DNA of 62,314 bases from Mageeibacillus sp. UBA4314 (GCA_002394605.1 DGUI01000034.1:33506-95819), one strand, 5' to 3'; shown: positions 41,657 to 51,086, numbered from the stretch's first letter. Notes: a model not told the origin generated them from the letters alone. Program-made: numbers and translations.

Positions 41657-44383
41657 TCACTTTGCCTCGAGCCAGTTGCTGCCGGTATGAACGTCAGCTA
41701 TGAGGCGTATCTTGAGATCTGCTGCAGATTCCATTTCGCGCTTCAGGAGATTGGCGACTCCTTCTCTGTCAGATGCATCACATTCGACTATGAGTTCATC
41801 GTGGACCTGCATAACGAGCTTTGCCTCAGGATATTCGCGCGCCAAAGCCCTGTAGACCTTGTTCATCGCGATCTTGATGATGTCTGCGGCGCTTCCCTGG
41901 ATAGGCGTATTCATTGCAGCCCTCAGGCCGAAATTCCTGACGTTCCTGTTCTGTGACCTTAGCTCGCTCAGATACCTTCTCCTCTTGTAGATCGTCTCAA
42001 CATAACCGAGCTTCTCTCCTGCGGTCTTAAGGCCGTTAAGGAAATTCATGATACCCGGGAACTGGTTCTCGTATTCCTTGATAAGATCGGAAGCTTCCTT
42101 GTAACTGATCTGAAGGTCATTGGACAGACCATACTCGGAGATACCGTAGATGATACTGAAGTTAACAGTCTTGGCAGCAGCTCTCATCTTCGGAGTTACT
42201 TCGTCGATGCCGGACAGTCCGTACACTTTGACGGCAGTCATCTTGTGAACATCCTGATCATTCATAAATGCATCGCACATATCCTTATCACCGGACAGTG
42301 CCGCAAGAAGCCTTAATTCGATCTGCGAATAATCAGCATCGACCAGCACCTTGCCTTCAGATGCCGTAAACGCGGCCCTGATCCTCGCACCTTCATCAGA
42401 TCTGACAGGGATATTCTGGAGATTGGGTTCCGTTGACGACAGCCTTCCGGTATTGGTCATTGCCTGCGTGAAAGTAGTCCTGATCCTTCCGTCGCTGCCT
42501 ATCGATCTGATGAGTCCTGCAGCATATGTGGAATCGAGTTTGCTTATCTCCCTGAAATCGATTATCCTGTCGATCACGGGATGGTATCTGCGGAGCCTGT
42601 TAAGCTCGTCGATACCGGTGGAATACACGCCGGTCTTGCCCTTCTTGCCTGCAGGCAGGTTAAGATTATCCTCCCCGTACAGCACATCTGCGAGCTGCTT
42701 GGGTGAATTAATGTTAAACGTGGTCCCGCACATCTCATAGATATCATCAGAAAGCTCTTTAAGCCTTCCCGTATATTCCCCGTGGAGCTCATCTAAGGCC
42801 TGACGCGAAACATGCATTCCGTTACGCTCGATCGCATCCAGGGTGATGATAAGGGGAAACTCGATATCGTAAAGGAGCTTCGTCAGATCTCTTGAACTTA
42901 TCTCCTCCATCTGGAGCCTGGCGATAAAGATATTGAGCTTTGCCTTCCTGGCAGTCTCCAGTATCTCCTCACTGTCATCCTTTGCATCCATCAGGAAATC
43001 CATCGTAAGCTGCTTATTCTTAGCCTCAGTATCAAAGGGATACAGAAGTCCCGTAGAAGACTCGTAAAGCCTTACAAGATCAGGCGTAGTTCCGTCGATC
43101 TGATTCAATACGGCACCTGCGATATAAGTATCGAACACCTTATCCACACCGGGAATGCTTCGCGATAAAACTTTGGACTTTTTCTTGTAGTCGATGCTGA
43201 CCGGTATGACTTCTCCCGTCTTTGCAAAGACATCGAACAGATCATCCTCGCCAAGCACATAGTAATCATCAGAATCTTCCGTTACTATGACAGCTCCCCG
43301 CGATGCAAAATCGATCGCAAAACATGTATCTTTGATCTTCTCTGCGATGAGATCAGTATCGGCAGCATCAGCCTTCTTCATCTCAGATCTTAAGAACTCT
43401 GACAGGTTCTTAAGGATCTCTTTCTTCTGCTCATTCTCCTCTTCTTCGTAAGCAGCTTTGGCGCCTTCTATCCTGGAACCGGCACTTCCTCTCCTGGTGA
43501 TGCCGGTCTTCTTGATGAAACTCCTCAGAGCCAGTCTGTCGAGTTCATCGTAGAGACTGTCATTTGCTTCCTCATCAGAAGGAAGTCCGTTATAGACAGT
43601 TCTTTCGATGCCGTACGGAACAGGAACGTTCCTGTCTATCGTACAGAGCCTGATGTTAAGGTCCAAAAGTTCTCTTGCTTCCTTAAGGCGCGCGGACAAT
43701 GCAGGTGTCATCTCATCCGTATGGGCGAGGACACCTTCTATGTCGCCATACTGGGCTATGAGCCTAAATGCAGTCTTCTCGCCGACCTTCTCAACGCCCT
43801 TGATGTTATCCGAATTATCACCCATAAGAGCCTTAACATATACGAATACTTCAGGCTTGACGCCATATGTGTTCTCAAACATCGCACGGTCATAAAGGAC
43901 TCTGGGATCCTTGCCCTTGCCTGACTGCGGAAGTATTACCGATACGTTATCTGATATAAGCTGGAAATCGTCGTGATCGCCGCTGAAGATGAACACTTCA
44001 TCACCAGCTTCACTGCCGAGCCTCGAGAGTGTTCCTATGAGGTCATCTGCTTCATATCCCTCAAGTTCCATCCTGGCGATACCCCATTTATCAAGTATCC
44101 CTTTGACTACAGGCATCTGCGCTGACAATTCGTCGGGCATCCCCTTGCGGTTAGCCTTATACTCACTGCTCATCTTATGCCTGAACGTAGGAGCCTTGAG
44201 GTCAAAGCATACGCAGATCTTATCGGGATCATACTCCTTCATCACACCGTAGATCGAGTTAAGGAAACCGTTAACCGCACCCGTCGGAGTTCCGTCAGGA
44301 GCAGCCATCGGCGCTCTTCCGATAACTGCGAAAAAAGCCCTGTTGATGATGGAGTTGCCGTCAACGAGTAATAGTCTGCCCAT
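41657..44383 (-). CDS. polA: DNA polymerase I
   Basis: PolA fills gaps and removes RNA primers. The 908-aa protein has an N-terminal 5'-3' exonuclease (LLVDGNSIINRAF, FDLKAPTFRHK, SGDHDDFQL), a middle 3'-5' exonuclease-like domain and a C-terminal family A polymerase with DADYSQIELRLLA, KTVNFSIIYG and QVHDELIVE. The middle domain reads CFAIDFASRG where the proofreading DxE should be, so the 3'-5' exonuclease is probably inactive. It shares a base with the stop of the upstream BadF-type gene (TAATG). Confidence 0.96.
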   Translation of the reverse strand: MGRLLLVDGNSIINRAFFAVIGRAPMAAPDGTPTGAVNGFLNSIYGVMKEYDPDKICVCFDLKAPTFRHKMSSEYKANRKGMPDELSAQMPVVKGILDKWGIARMELEGYEADDLIGTLSRLGSEAGDEVFIFSGDHDDFQLISDNVSVILPQSGKGKDPRVLYDRAMFENTYGVKPEVFVYVKALMGDNSDNIKGVEKVGEKTAFRLIAQYGDIEGVLAHTDEMTPALSARLKEARELLDLNIRLCTIDRNVPVPYGIERTVYNGLPSDEEANDSLYDELDRLALRSFIKKTGITRRGSAGSRIEGAKAAYEEEENEQKKEILKNLSEFLRSEMKKADAADTDLIAEKIKDTCFAIDFASRGAVIVTEDSDDYYVLGEDDLFDVFAKTGEVIPVSIDYKKKSKVLSRSIPGVDKVFDTYIAGAVLNQIDGTTPDLVRLYESSTGLLYPFDTEAKNKQLTMDFLMDAKDDSEEILETARKAKLNIFIARLQMEEISSRDLTKLLYDIEFPLIITLDAIERNGMHVSRQALDELHGEYTGRLKELSDDIYEMCGTTFNINSPKQLADVLYGEDNLNLPAGKKGKTGVYSTGIDELNRLRRYHPVIDRIIDFREISKLDSTYAAGLIRSIGSDGRIRTTFTQAMTNTGRLSSTEPNLQNIPVRSDEGARIRAAFTASEGKVLVDADYSQIELRLLAALSGDKDMCDAFMNDQDVHKMTAVKVYGLSGIDEVTPKMRAAAKTVNFSIIYGISEYGLSNDLQISYKEASDLIKEYENQFPGIMNFLNGLKTAGEKLGYVETIYKRRRYLSELRSQNRNVRNFGLRAAMNTPIQGSAADIIKIAMNKVYRALAREYPEAKLVMQVHDELIVECDASDREGVANLLKREMESAADLKIRLIADVHTGSNWLEAK

Positions 44384-47300
44384 TACTTGCCCTCCGCTTC
44401 GATCTCACTCTTCCTTACGGCATGCGCAGTACTGATCATCAGCTTGATACGGTTCAGCTGGTTAGCCTCGGATGCACCCGGATCGTAGTCGATCGGGATG
44501 ATGTTGGACTTGGGATACTGTCTCCTTAACTCCTTGATCATGCCCTTGCCCGTAACATGGTTAGGCAGACAAGCGAAAGGCTGTGCGCAGATTATATTCG
44601 GTACGCCATCCTGGATGAGCTCTATCATCTCCGCAGTGAGGAACCAACCCTCACCACAGAAGTTGCCGCAGCTCAATACCGTTGATGACTTGGATGCAAG
44701 TTCTTCGATCCTCTCGGTCAGCATGAACTTGCCCCCAGTCTTCTTGAATGCATCGTTTATCGGCTTCCTGAACCTCTCGAGAACATTGATCGCAGCCTGG
44801 TTGATCCTTGCCGCGCGCTTGCTCCTTCCCAGGTTGGAATTGGCCCAAATAGGGTTGTAACAGCAATACAGGAAGAAATCAAGAACGCCGGGCAATACGC
44901 CTTCGCATCCTTCTGCCTCGATAACGTCGATAGCATTATTATTTGCATCAGGATGGAACTTAACAAGGATCTCACCTACGAGACCGACACGAGGCTTCCT
45001 TGGTATATCCTGAAGAGGAAGTTTATCGAACAGTCCCACGGCAAGATTAATGAACTTCTTATATGACCTGATCCTGGGGATGTTATCAATGTCAGCACCG
45101 ATGCCCATAAGACATTCTTTTATGGCTTTCTTCTCATCTTCAGGTCTGTTCCAGTAATTGTTAGGCATAACCTGGTCGTATCTCGGAGAGAGATCATCAT
45201 CCTTGCCTGAAGGATTGAGCATCTTCCTGCCTACTCTGTTGATATACATGTAGAGAGCATTGGCAGATCCCCTGACCTTCTCATACGGCCTTGTTCTGAG
45301 GAGCAAAGTCGTGACCATATCGCCAAGACAGATCGCTCTTATTGCTGCCAGTGCAAATCCCGGAGTGATCTTCCAGCCCTCATTCTTCTCGAACTGTTGA
45401 ACTGACAATGCAACAACAGGGATCTGAGGGAATCCGGCATCTTTCAACGCTTTCCTCAGGAATGCAACGTAGTTCGTAGCACGGCATCCGCCGCCTGTCT
45501 GCGTGATCATGAGCGTGCAGTTATCGGGATCGACTTCACCCCTTAAGACTGCATTCATCATCTGGCCTACGACTACGATCGTAGGGAAACAGGCATCGTT
45601 ATTTACATACTTCAGACCGCATTCGATATCTTCTCTTGTCGCCTGCTTCAGGAGCTTGAGATGATATCCTGCATCATGGAACGCAGCCTCTACAAAATCG
45701 AACTGGATAGGTGCCATCTGAGGAGCGATGAGAGTATGTTCCTTCTTATTCTGTTTTGTAAACTCATTGCGCTTCAGGGTATATCTTCCCTCCTCGGCGA
45801 TCTTGCCGGGATCCTCAGCAGTTCCTTCGGCTTTCTTCTTCTTCGCGATTTCCGTACGCTCGTTCATGGCGACTACAAGAGATCTCATCCTTATCCTTGC
45901 AGCACCGAGGTTGGATACCTCATCTATCTTGAGCAATGTGTAGAGCTTGCCTGACTGCTCAAGGATCTCCTGTACCTGATCAGACGTAACGGCATCAAGT
46001 CCGCAGCCGAAGCTCGTGAGCTGAACAAGTTCCAATTCAGGTCTTGTGATAACGAAAGCAGCCGCCTCATATAGTCTTGTGTGGTACATCCACTGATCCA
46101 CGACTCTTATAGGTCTCTTAAGTCTGCCGGGCTTGGCGACTGAATCCTCTGTCAGGACTGCAAGACCTAATGAGTTTATCATCTCAGGGATACCGTGGTT
46201 GATCTCGGGATCGATGTGATACGGTCTTCCTGCGAGGACGATGCCTTTTATGCCGCGCTTGTTAATATCCTCCAGGATCTCCTTGCCCTTGTTCCTGATA
46301 TCTTCCTTGAACTTGTAGTACTCTTCACAGCCTGCTTCGACGGCCTTCTTTGCTTCTTCAAGCGTGACGCCGCAATACTCAAAGCATTTTGTGAGGTTTA
46401 CCGCTACAGTGTCCATATTATCAAGGGGCATGAACGGATTCATGTATCTGATGTTCTTCTCCTTGAGGTTCTCCACATTATTCCTGATGACTTCAGGATA
46501 GGAGCATACGATCGGACAGTTGTAGTGGTTGCCGGAATTCTGATTTTCTACCTGCTCGTACGGGACAGACGGGTAGAAGATCGTTGTGATGCCCTTGCCT
46601 ATCAGGTTCTCGATGTGACCGTGTGCGAGCTTTGCCGGGTAGCATACGGACTCTGAGGGGATCGTCTCCATTCCCTTCTCGAAGAGGATGTGTGATGATC
46701 TTGACGATATCTGGACCCTGAATCCGAGATTTGTGAGGACCGTGAACCAGAAAGGATAATTCTCATACTGGTTAAGGCATCTGGGGATACCGATCTCGCC
46801 CCTGGGCGCATCTTCCTTCTTCAGCGGTTTATAGTTGAAAGTCCTGTCGTACTTATACTTGAATAGGTTAGGGATCGCTTCCTTATCATTCCTGTGATCC
46901 TGCTCGAGGGCTATGTCCTCGCCTCTCTCACATCTGTTGCCCGATACGAACTTCTTGCCGTTCGAGAACGTGGCGATCGTGAGACGGCAGTGATTCGTAC
47001 AGCCGGGGCACTGTGTGTTCTCCGTCTCCATCTCAAATGAATCGAGCTCATCAGGTCCGAGGATACCGGAGGAAGCCTCTTCGCTGGTGCCGTCAGACTG
47101 TTCCACAGGACACCTGTTCTTAGCGATGAGAGCAGCACCGAATGCACCCATGAGGCCGGCAACATTAGGTCTTATTACCTCTCTTTGGGAGATGATCTCA
47201 AAGCATCTTAAGATGGCATCGTTAAGGAACGTTCCGCCCTGTACAACGATGTTCTTGCCGAGCTGTTCGGTGTCTCTGATCTTGATGACCTTGTAGAGTG

Positions 47301-48840
47301 CATTACGCACAACGGAGTAGGACAGACCTGCGGAGATGTCACCTACAGATGCCCCCTCCTTCTGGGCCTGCTTAACCTTGGAATTCATGAATACGGTACA
47401 TCTCGTTCCAAGATCGACCGGGTTGGTCGCCTTAAGTGCCTCTTTCGCAAACTGCTCTGAACCCATGCCGAGCGTCTGCGCGAAAGTCTGGATGAACGAT
47501 CCGCATCCCGATGAACAAGCTTCGTTCAGCATGATCGAATCGATAACGCCGTTCCTGATCCTCATGCACTTCATGTCCTGTCCGCCGATGTCGATGATGA
47601 AATCAACATCAGGACAGAAGAACTTGGCTGATGTAAAATGAGCCATCGTCTCGATCTCACCGTCATCTACGCCAAGGGCAGCCTTGATGATATTCTCACC
47701 GTAACCGGTGACGCAGGAATATGCGATATGACACTTATCAGGCATATGTCTGTAGATGTCCTTGAGGATGCTTACGGCACTCATGACGGGGTTGCCCTTA
47801 TTGCTCTCGTAGAACGTGTAAACGATGTCGTTATCGGAATTGATGACAACAGCCTTGGTCGTAGTGGATCCGGCGTCGATACCAAGGTAGAGGGCACCCT
47901 TCTGCTTGCTGATATCCATTACGGGGATGGCAGTCTTCTCGTGCCTGTCGTAGAAAGCCTTCTTCTCCTCCTCGTCCTTGAACAGAGGGGAGATCCTTAT
48001 GATGTCAGGCTTGAAGCCTTCCTTGTTCTTGAACCTCTCGAGGAGTTCCTTGAGGTTGACGGGCTCACTGTCGGCTGATAATGCCGCGCCCAGCGCAACG
48101 TAGATCTGTGCCTCATCAGGCATCCAGAATGAATCAACCTTGTCCTTCAGTGTCCTCTCAAATGCATTTCGAAGTTCTGAATTAAAGTAAAGAGGGCCGC
48201 CTAAGAATGCAACGTTGCCCTTGATCGGCCTGCCGCACGCAAGACCTGCGATAGTCTGGTTAACAACGGACTGGTAGATCGAGGCTGCGAGGTCTTCCTT
48301 GGCTGCACCTTCATTGATGAGGGGCTGGAGATCGCTCTTGGCGAACACGCCGCAGCGGCTTGCAATGGTATAAAGAGATCTGTAATCCTTTGCAAAGTTA
48401 TTAAGTCCGTCAGCATCGGTCTGCAGGAGAGATGCCATCTGGTCGATGAAAGCGCCCGTGCCGCCCGCGCATGTACCATTCATTCTCTGCTCAAGGACCG
48501 GGTGCATGTATGTTATCTTCGCATCCTCACCGCCGAGCTCGATGATGACATCCGTCTCAGGGTGGTACTTGTTGATCGCAACGGTCTCAGCCATTACTTC
48601 CTGGATGAACTTCAGGTGGAGCCAGTTTGCAACGGACAGTCCGCCCGAACCTGTTATCGTGACACTTACGTCGATACCCGGGAACTTATCGTTAAGCTCC
48701 TCGAAGAGCTGATTGAGCAGTCCCGATACATCGGAATGATGTCTCTTGTATTCGTTATGTACGATCTTATCTCCGTCCAGCAAAACGATCTTGATCGTCG
48801 TAGAACCGATATCAAGTCCTAATCTGTAGCGTATGTCCAT
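44383..48840 (-). CDS. Giant acyl-CoA dehydratase activase-related protein (two BadF ATPase domains plus dehydratase-like domains)
   Basis: This 1485-aa protein belongs to a clostridial family in which ASKHA/BadF-type ATPase activators are fused to 2-hydroxyacyl-CoA dehydratase-like parts. Domain 1 (about 1-260) has DIGSTT at 10-15 and CAGGTGAF. Domain 2 (about 320-590) has DAGSTT, ACSSGCGSFIQ and CTVFMNSK, providing Cys residues equivalent to the [4Fe-4S] ligands of HgdC-type activators. A DUF2229 segment follows (IPRCLNQYENYPFW, ESVCYPAKLAHGH, NCPIVCSYPEV), then a dehydratase-D-like region (NDACFPTIVVVGQ, TQTGGGCRATNY, CGNFCGEGW). Its reaction is unknown. It is coupled by TAATG overlaps to the genes on both sides. 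Confidence 0.9.
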   Translation of the reverse strand: MDIRYRLGLDIGSTTIKIVLLDGDKIVHNEYKRHHSDVSGLLNQLFEELNDKFPGIDVSVTITGSGGLSVANWLHLKFIQEVMAETVAINKYHPETDVIIELGGEDAKITYMHPVLEQRMNGTCAGGTGAFIDQMASLLQTDADGLNNFAKDYRSLYTIASRCGVFAKSDLQPLINEGAAKEDLAASIYQSVVNQTIAGLACGRPIKGNVAFLGGPLYFNSELRNAFERTLKDKVDSFWMPDEAQIYVALGAALSADSEPVNLKELLERFKNKEGFKPDIIRISPLFKDEEEKKAFYDRHEKTAIPVMDISKQKGALYLGIDAGSTTTKAVVINSDNDIVYTFYESNKGNPVMSAVSILKDIYRHMPDKCHIAYSCVTGYGENIIKAALGVDDGEIETMAHFTSAKFFCPDVDFIIDIGGQDMKCMRIRNGVIDSIMLNEACSSGCGSFIQTFAQTLGMGSEQFAKEALKATNPVDLGTRCTVFMNSKVKQAQKEGASVGDISAGLSYSVVRNALYKVIKIRDTEQLGKNIVVQGGTFLNDAILRCFEIISQREVIRPNVAGLMGAFGAALIAKNRCPVEQSDGTSEEASSGILGPDELDSFEMETENTQCPGCTNHCRLTIATFSNGKKFVSGNRCERGEDIALEQDHRNDKEAIPNLFKYKYDRTFNYKPLKKEDAPRGEIGIPRCLNQYENYPFWFTVLTNLGFRVQISSRSSHILFEKGMETIPSESVCYPAKLAHGHIENLIGKGITTIFYPSVPYEQVENQNSGNHYNCPIVCSYPEVIRNNVENLKEKNIRYMNPFMPLDNMDTVAVNLTKCFEYCGVTLEEAKKAVEAGCEEYYKFKEDIRNKGKEILEDINKRGIKGIVLAGRPYHIDPEINHGIPEMINSLGLAVLTEDSVAKPGRLKRPIRVVDQWMYHTRLYEAAAFVITRPELELVQLTSFGCGLDAVTSDQVQEILEQSGKLYTLLKIDEVSNLGAARIRMRSLVVAMNERTEIAKKKKAEGTAEDPGKIAEEGRYTLKRNEFTKQNKKEHTLIAPQMAPIQFDFVEAAFHDAGYHLKLLKQATREDIECGLKYVNNDACFPTIVVVGQMMNAVLRGEVDPDNCTLMITQTGGGCRATNYVAFLRKALKDAGFPQIPVVALSVQQFEKNEGWKITPGFALAAIRAICLGDMVTTLLLRTRPYEKVRGSANALYMYINRVGRKMLNPSGKDDDLSPRYDQVMPNNYWNRPEDEKKAIKECLMGIGADIDNIPRIRSYKKFINLAVGLFDKLPLQDIPRKPRVGLVGEILVKFHPDANNNAIDVIEAEGCEGVLPGVLDFFLYCCYNPIWANSNLGRSKRAARINQAAINVLERFRKPINDAFKKTGGKFMLTERIEELASKSSTVLSCGNFCGEGWFLTAEMIELIQDGVPNIICAQPFACLPNHVTGKGMIKELRRQYPKSNIIPIDYDPGASEANQLNRIKLMISTAHAVRKSEIEAEGK

Positions 48841-49649
48841 TACTTATCTCCTTTGGTGTTTGCGTTGTTGATCTTGGGAGTGCCCTTAGGCTGCCTGTTG
48901 CTCGTAGGTTCAGCTGTCCTGCCGTCGTAGAGTGATCTTCCGACGGTCTTCTCGCTTGAAGCCCTCGAGTTCCTGGCAGAAGCCGGATGAGCCTTGAACT
49001 GGCGTGGTCTCCTCTTCTCACCGAATACCTTGAGTGAGTTCGCCTTCAGCTCCTCCATGTGCTTACGCTGTGCTTCTCTCATTGCCAGCTTAAAATCAGC
49101 CCCATCATTGAGCATCTTCTTCATATCAGCATTAAGGGAGAGCCTCAAAAGTTCATCAGGCACGCCCTTAGTCAGATCGAAATCATTCCCAAACCTGTCA
49201 GACACATGAAGCTGCAAAGACTCGGTTATCATCACGACATTCCTCTCATACATATCGAAATCGCACTTGATCCCGAGCTGCAACGGAAGTCCGTAGAAAT
49301 TCAGGTTTGCATAAGGAAGGCTCCTGGTAAATATCAGGTGCAGCGTGATAAGCTTCATATACGATTCGAGATTGATACATTCCTGATCACATACGAGTGT
49401 CAGCTGTCCCTTCTCGATCATGTAAGCGATATCGGACTTCTCATCCTCAAAGCCATTGGCCCAGAGGAAGTAAAGCTCGCGGTAAACATCTTTCTTGAAA
49501 GATTCGAAGTTCCTGGTAAGCGGAACTGCAAGAACAGTAGGTCCCAGGTTGAAGATATACTGCATGTAAGATACCTCCAGGTACTGCGGTACCGAGAAGT
49601 ACTTGATGTATGCTGCTATATCGCGGCTGTTGAAGATATATTTATGCAC
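48840..49649 (-). CDS. Unrecognised protein, partner of the BadF-type gene
   Basis: The 269-aa protein starts at GTG, with GGGAG ten bases upstream. Residues about 1-195 look like a folded alpha/beta domain (SVPQYLEVSYMQYIFNLGPTVLAVPLTRNFESFKKDVYRELYF), with no signal peptide or clear membrane span. Residues about 205-269 are a basic, low-complexity, probably disordered tail rich in Arg, Lys, Ser, Asn. It has a promoter directly upstream and shares a TAATG with the giant gene, so it is the first gene of that operon. No function can be assigned. Confidence 0.75.
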   Translation of the reverse strand: MHKYIFNSRDIAAYIKYFSVPQYLEVSYMQYIFNLGPTVLAVPLTRNFESFKKDVYRELYFLWANGFEDEKSDIAYMIEKGQLTLVCDQECINLESYMKLITLHLIFTRSLPYANLNFYGLPLQLGIKCDFDMYERNVVMITESLQLHVSDRFGNDFDLTKGVPDELLRLSLNADMKKMLNDGADFKLAMREAQRKHMEELKANSLKVFGEKRRPRQFKAHPASARNSRASSEKTVGRSLYDGRTAEPTSNRQPKGTPKINNANTKGDK

Positions 49650-49693
49650 GGGGCAAAGACTCCCTTTATTTATATTATTATTATACGGGTAGC

Positions 49694-49702
49694 ATTATAA
49701 CA
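49694..49702 (-). promoter_or_regulatory. Extended -10 promoter for the BadF operon
   Basis: The minus strand reads TGT-TATAAT (rc of 49694-49702), 45 bp before the GTG start. A second TATAAT lies downstream at about 49681-49686. Good -35 hexamers are not visible, which suits an extended -10 promoter. It drives the 269-aa, 1485-aa, polA and coaE genes. Confidence 0.55.
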
Positions 49703-49737
49703 TAGTTTAGTGAAAATATGGGCGATTAAGATTTATG

Positions 49738-49765
49738 TTGCATAATCGCGGGAAAGTGAGATAAT
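49738..49765 (+). promoter_or_regulatory. Promoter of the DUF4358-like lipoprotein gene
   Basis: TTGCAT at 49738-49743, a 16-nt spacer and GATAAT at 49760-49765. The transcription start would fall within the palindrome at 49770-49785. Confidence 0.55.
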
Positions 49766-49769
49766 AAGT

Positions 49770-49785
49770 GGTCATTTGAATGACC
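49770..49785. promoter_or_regulatory. Operator-like palindrome GGTCATT-TG-AATGACC
   Basis: This is a 16-bp perfect inverted repeat (7-bp arms, TG centre) placed 4 bp after the -10 element. Its site over the transcription start is that of a repressor operator. No other copy was seen in the window and the cognate regulator is not evident. Confidence 0.55.
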
Positions 49786-49811
49786 AAATAAACCGTAAAG
49801 GGGTAATGAAT

Positions 49812-50486
49812 ATGAAGAAAGCGATTACATCAGTCCTTGCATTGTGCATGGCTTTATCAATGGCCGCATGCTCTGCAAAGACACAAACATCAGATGCAGC
49901 TACAGAAAACACATCAGCAAGCGAACAGGCAGCAAAGAGCGCTGAGCCCAAAGACATCGAAGCAGCGATCGCCAAGGCAGTCGGTGACGGCTACCTTGCA
50001 ACTGTGGAAGTCGCAGCAGATGACCTGTACCTGACACCTCTTGCCGACCTTGATATGAGCAAGATATCAAGTTATGTCTGCAAGCAGGCTGAGACGCCTT
50101 CCGTTGATGCAGATAAGGTCGTTATCGTTAAGCTCAGCGATGCAGCTTACGGCGATGAAGTAGTCAAGGCGTTCAACGCTGATTTCCAGCAGTCCGTTCA
50201 CTACATCCACCAGTATCCTTTCGGAGTTAAGAAGGTTGAGGGCGGCAAGATCTACAAGACAGACGACCTCGTTATCTTCGTTATCGCAGGTAAGAGTGCC
50301 GGTGAGAACGCATCTGCTGACGATGAAGCTAAACTCGCAACAGAAGAGTATGCAAAGATCGACGAAGCTATCAAGAGCGTGATCGGTACCGTTCCCGCGA
50401 ACCTCGCAACTTATGATGCTAATTCTGAAGGGGCCGGCAACGAAGGCGGAGACGAGATCCCCGATAAGCCTATCCTCGGAGGGTGA
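49812..50486 (+). CDS. Predicted lipoprotein, DUF4358-like
   Basis: The 224-aa product has a lipoprotein signal peptide (MKKAITSVLALCMALSMAAC, lipobox SMAAC) and then a Ser/Ala/Glu-rich linker. The segment DADKVVIVKLSDAAYGDEVVKAF followed by DLVIFVIAG resembles DUF4358 surface lipoproteins of clostridia. The ATG at 49812 is preferred because AAAGGGG lies eight bases upstream; an ATG six bases earlier has only two bases of spacing. It is monocistronic, with its own promoter, palindrome and terminator. Confidence 0.75.
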   Translation: MKKAITSVLALCMALSMAACSAKTQTSDAATENTSASEQAAKSAEPKDIEAAIAKAVGDGYLATVEVAADDLYLTPLADLDMSKISSYVCKQAETPSVDADKVVIVKLSDAAYGDEVVKAFNADFQQSVHYIHQYPFGVKKVEGGKIYKTDDLVIFVIAGKSAGENASADDEAKLATEEYAKIDEAIKSVIGTVPANLATYDANSEGAGNEGGDEIPDKPILGG

Positions 50487-50521
50487 TCACGAGTCGATCA
50501 TTTTAACAATCGATCTGAGAA

Positions 50522-50553
50522 GAACTGTCTCAAAGCTGAGGCAGTTCTTTTTT
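50522..50553 (+). terminator. Intrinsic terminator of the lipoprotein gene
   Basis: GAACTGTCTC-AAAGCT-GAGGCAGTTC (10-bp stem with one G-U) followed by TTTTTT. It lies 36 bp after the stop codon. The sequence is strikingly like the terminator at 55635-55661. Confidence 0.9.
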
Positions 50554-50677
50554 GTTGGAGTTGGCATACCCGGAGGCATGGGGACGTAAATCCCATGTAT
50601 GATCTGGCTGGAATTGCCCACAACAGGTGCACCCCGGGTGTCACTCTCAATTGCAATTTCCATAAAACCCAGGGCAA
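50554..50677. other. Structured intergenic segment between two facing terminators
   Basis: This 124-bp stretch lacks a credible gene. It contains CATGGG-(9 nt)-CCCATG (about 50578-50598), and a longer hairpin with outer arms TGGAATTGC and GCAATTTCCA (one bulge) enclosing GTGCACC/GGTGTCAC. It is more G/C-rich than other gaps here. It could be a small RNA, a decayed repeat or leftover terminator; no known RNA family was recognised. Confidence 0.4.
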
Positions 50678-50708
50678 CAAAACGCCCCGCGCATCAAAGC
50701 GCGGGGCG
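50678..50708 (-). terminator. Intrinsic terminator of the infC-rpmI-rplT operon
   Basis: The minus strand reads CGCCCCGCG-CTTTGATG-CGCGGGGCG followed by TTTTGTTG: a perfect 9-bp GC-rich stem. It lies 24 bp after the rplT stop codon. Confidence 0.92.
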
Positions 50709-50732
50709 GAAAACTCGATCATTTTCTTAATC

Positions 50733-51086
50733 TCAGATAGCAGCCTTAGCCTTCTCAACGAGTGCTGTGAAGCCTGTAGGATCTGTGATGGCGATATCAG
50801 ACAGAACCTTACGGTCGAGCTCGATGCCGGCCTTCTTCAGACCGCCCATGAACTTGCTGTAGCTCATGTCGTTAAGTCTGCAAGCAGCGTTGATACGAAC
50901 GATCCAAAGCTTTCTGAAATCTCTCTTCTTCTGCTTCCTGTCACGGTAAGCGTAGTTACCTGACTTGAGAACTGCCTGGTTAGCAACCTTGAACAGCTTG
51001 CTCTTGTGACCCCAATATCCCTTAGCCTGCTTAAGAATCTTATGATGACGGGCTCTTGTACGAATGCCTCTCTTTACTCTGGACAT
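50733..51086 (-). CDS. rplT: 50S ribosomal protein L20
   Basis: L20 binds 23S rRNA early in 50S assembly and, in Firmicutes, represses its own operon through the infC leader. The 117-aa sequence is full length, with the basic N-terminus RVKRGIRTRARHHKILKQAKGYWG and the globular LSDIAITDPTGF part. It is the last gene of infC-rpmI-rplT. Confidence 0.98.
   Translation of the reverse strand: MSRVKRGIRTRARHHKILKQAKGYWGHKSKLFKVANQAVLKSGNYAYRDRKQKKRDFRKLWIVRINAACRLNDMSYSKFMGGLKKAGIELDRKVLSDIAITDPTGFTALVEKAKAAI

Noticed and set aside
49059..49700. 213-codon open frame opposite the 269-aa gene
   Set aside because: Antisense to a gene with GTG start, SD and operon context; no domain seen.
50498..50758. 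Open frame across both terminators and the end of rplT
   Set aside because: It would span two intrinsic terminators and overlap rplT; there is no SD and no similarity to known proteins.
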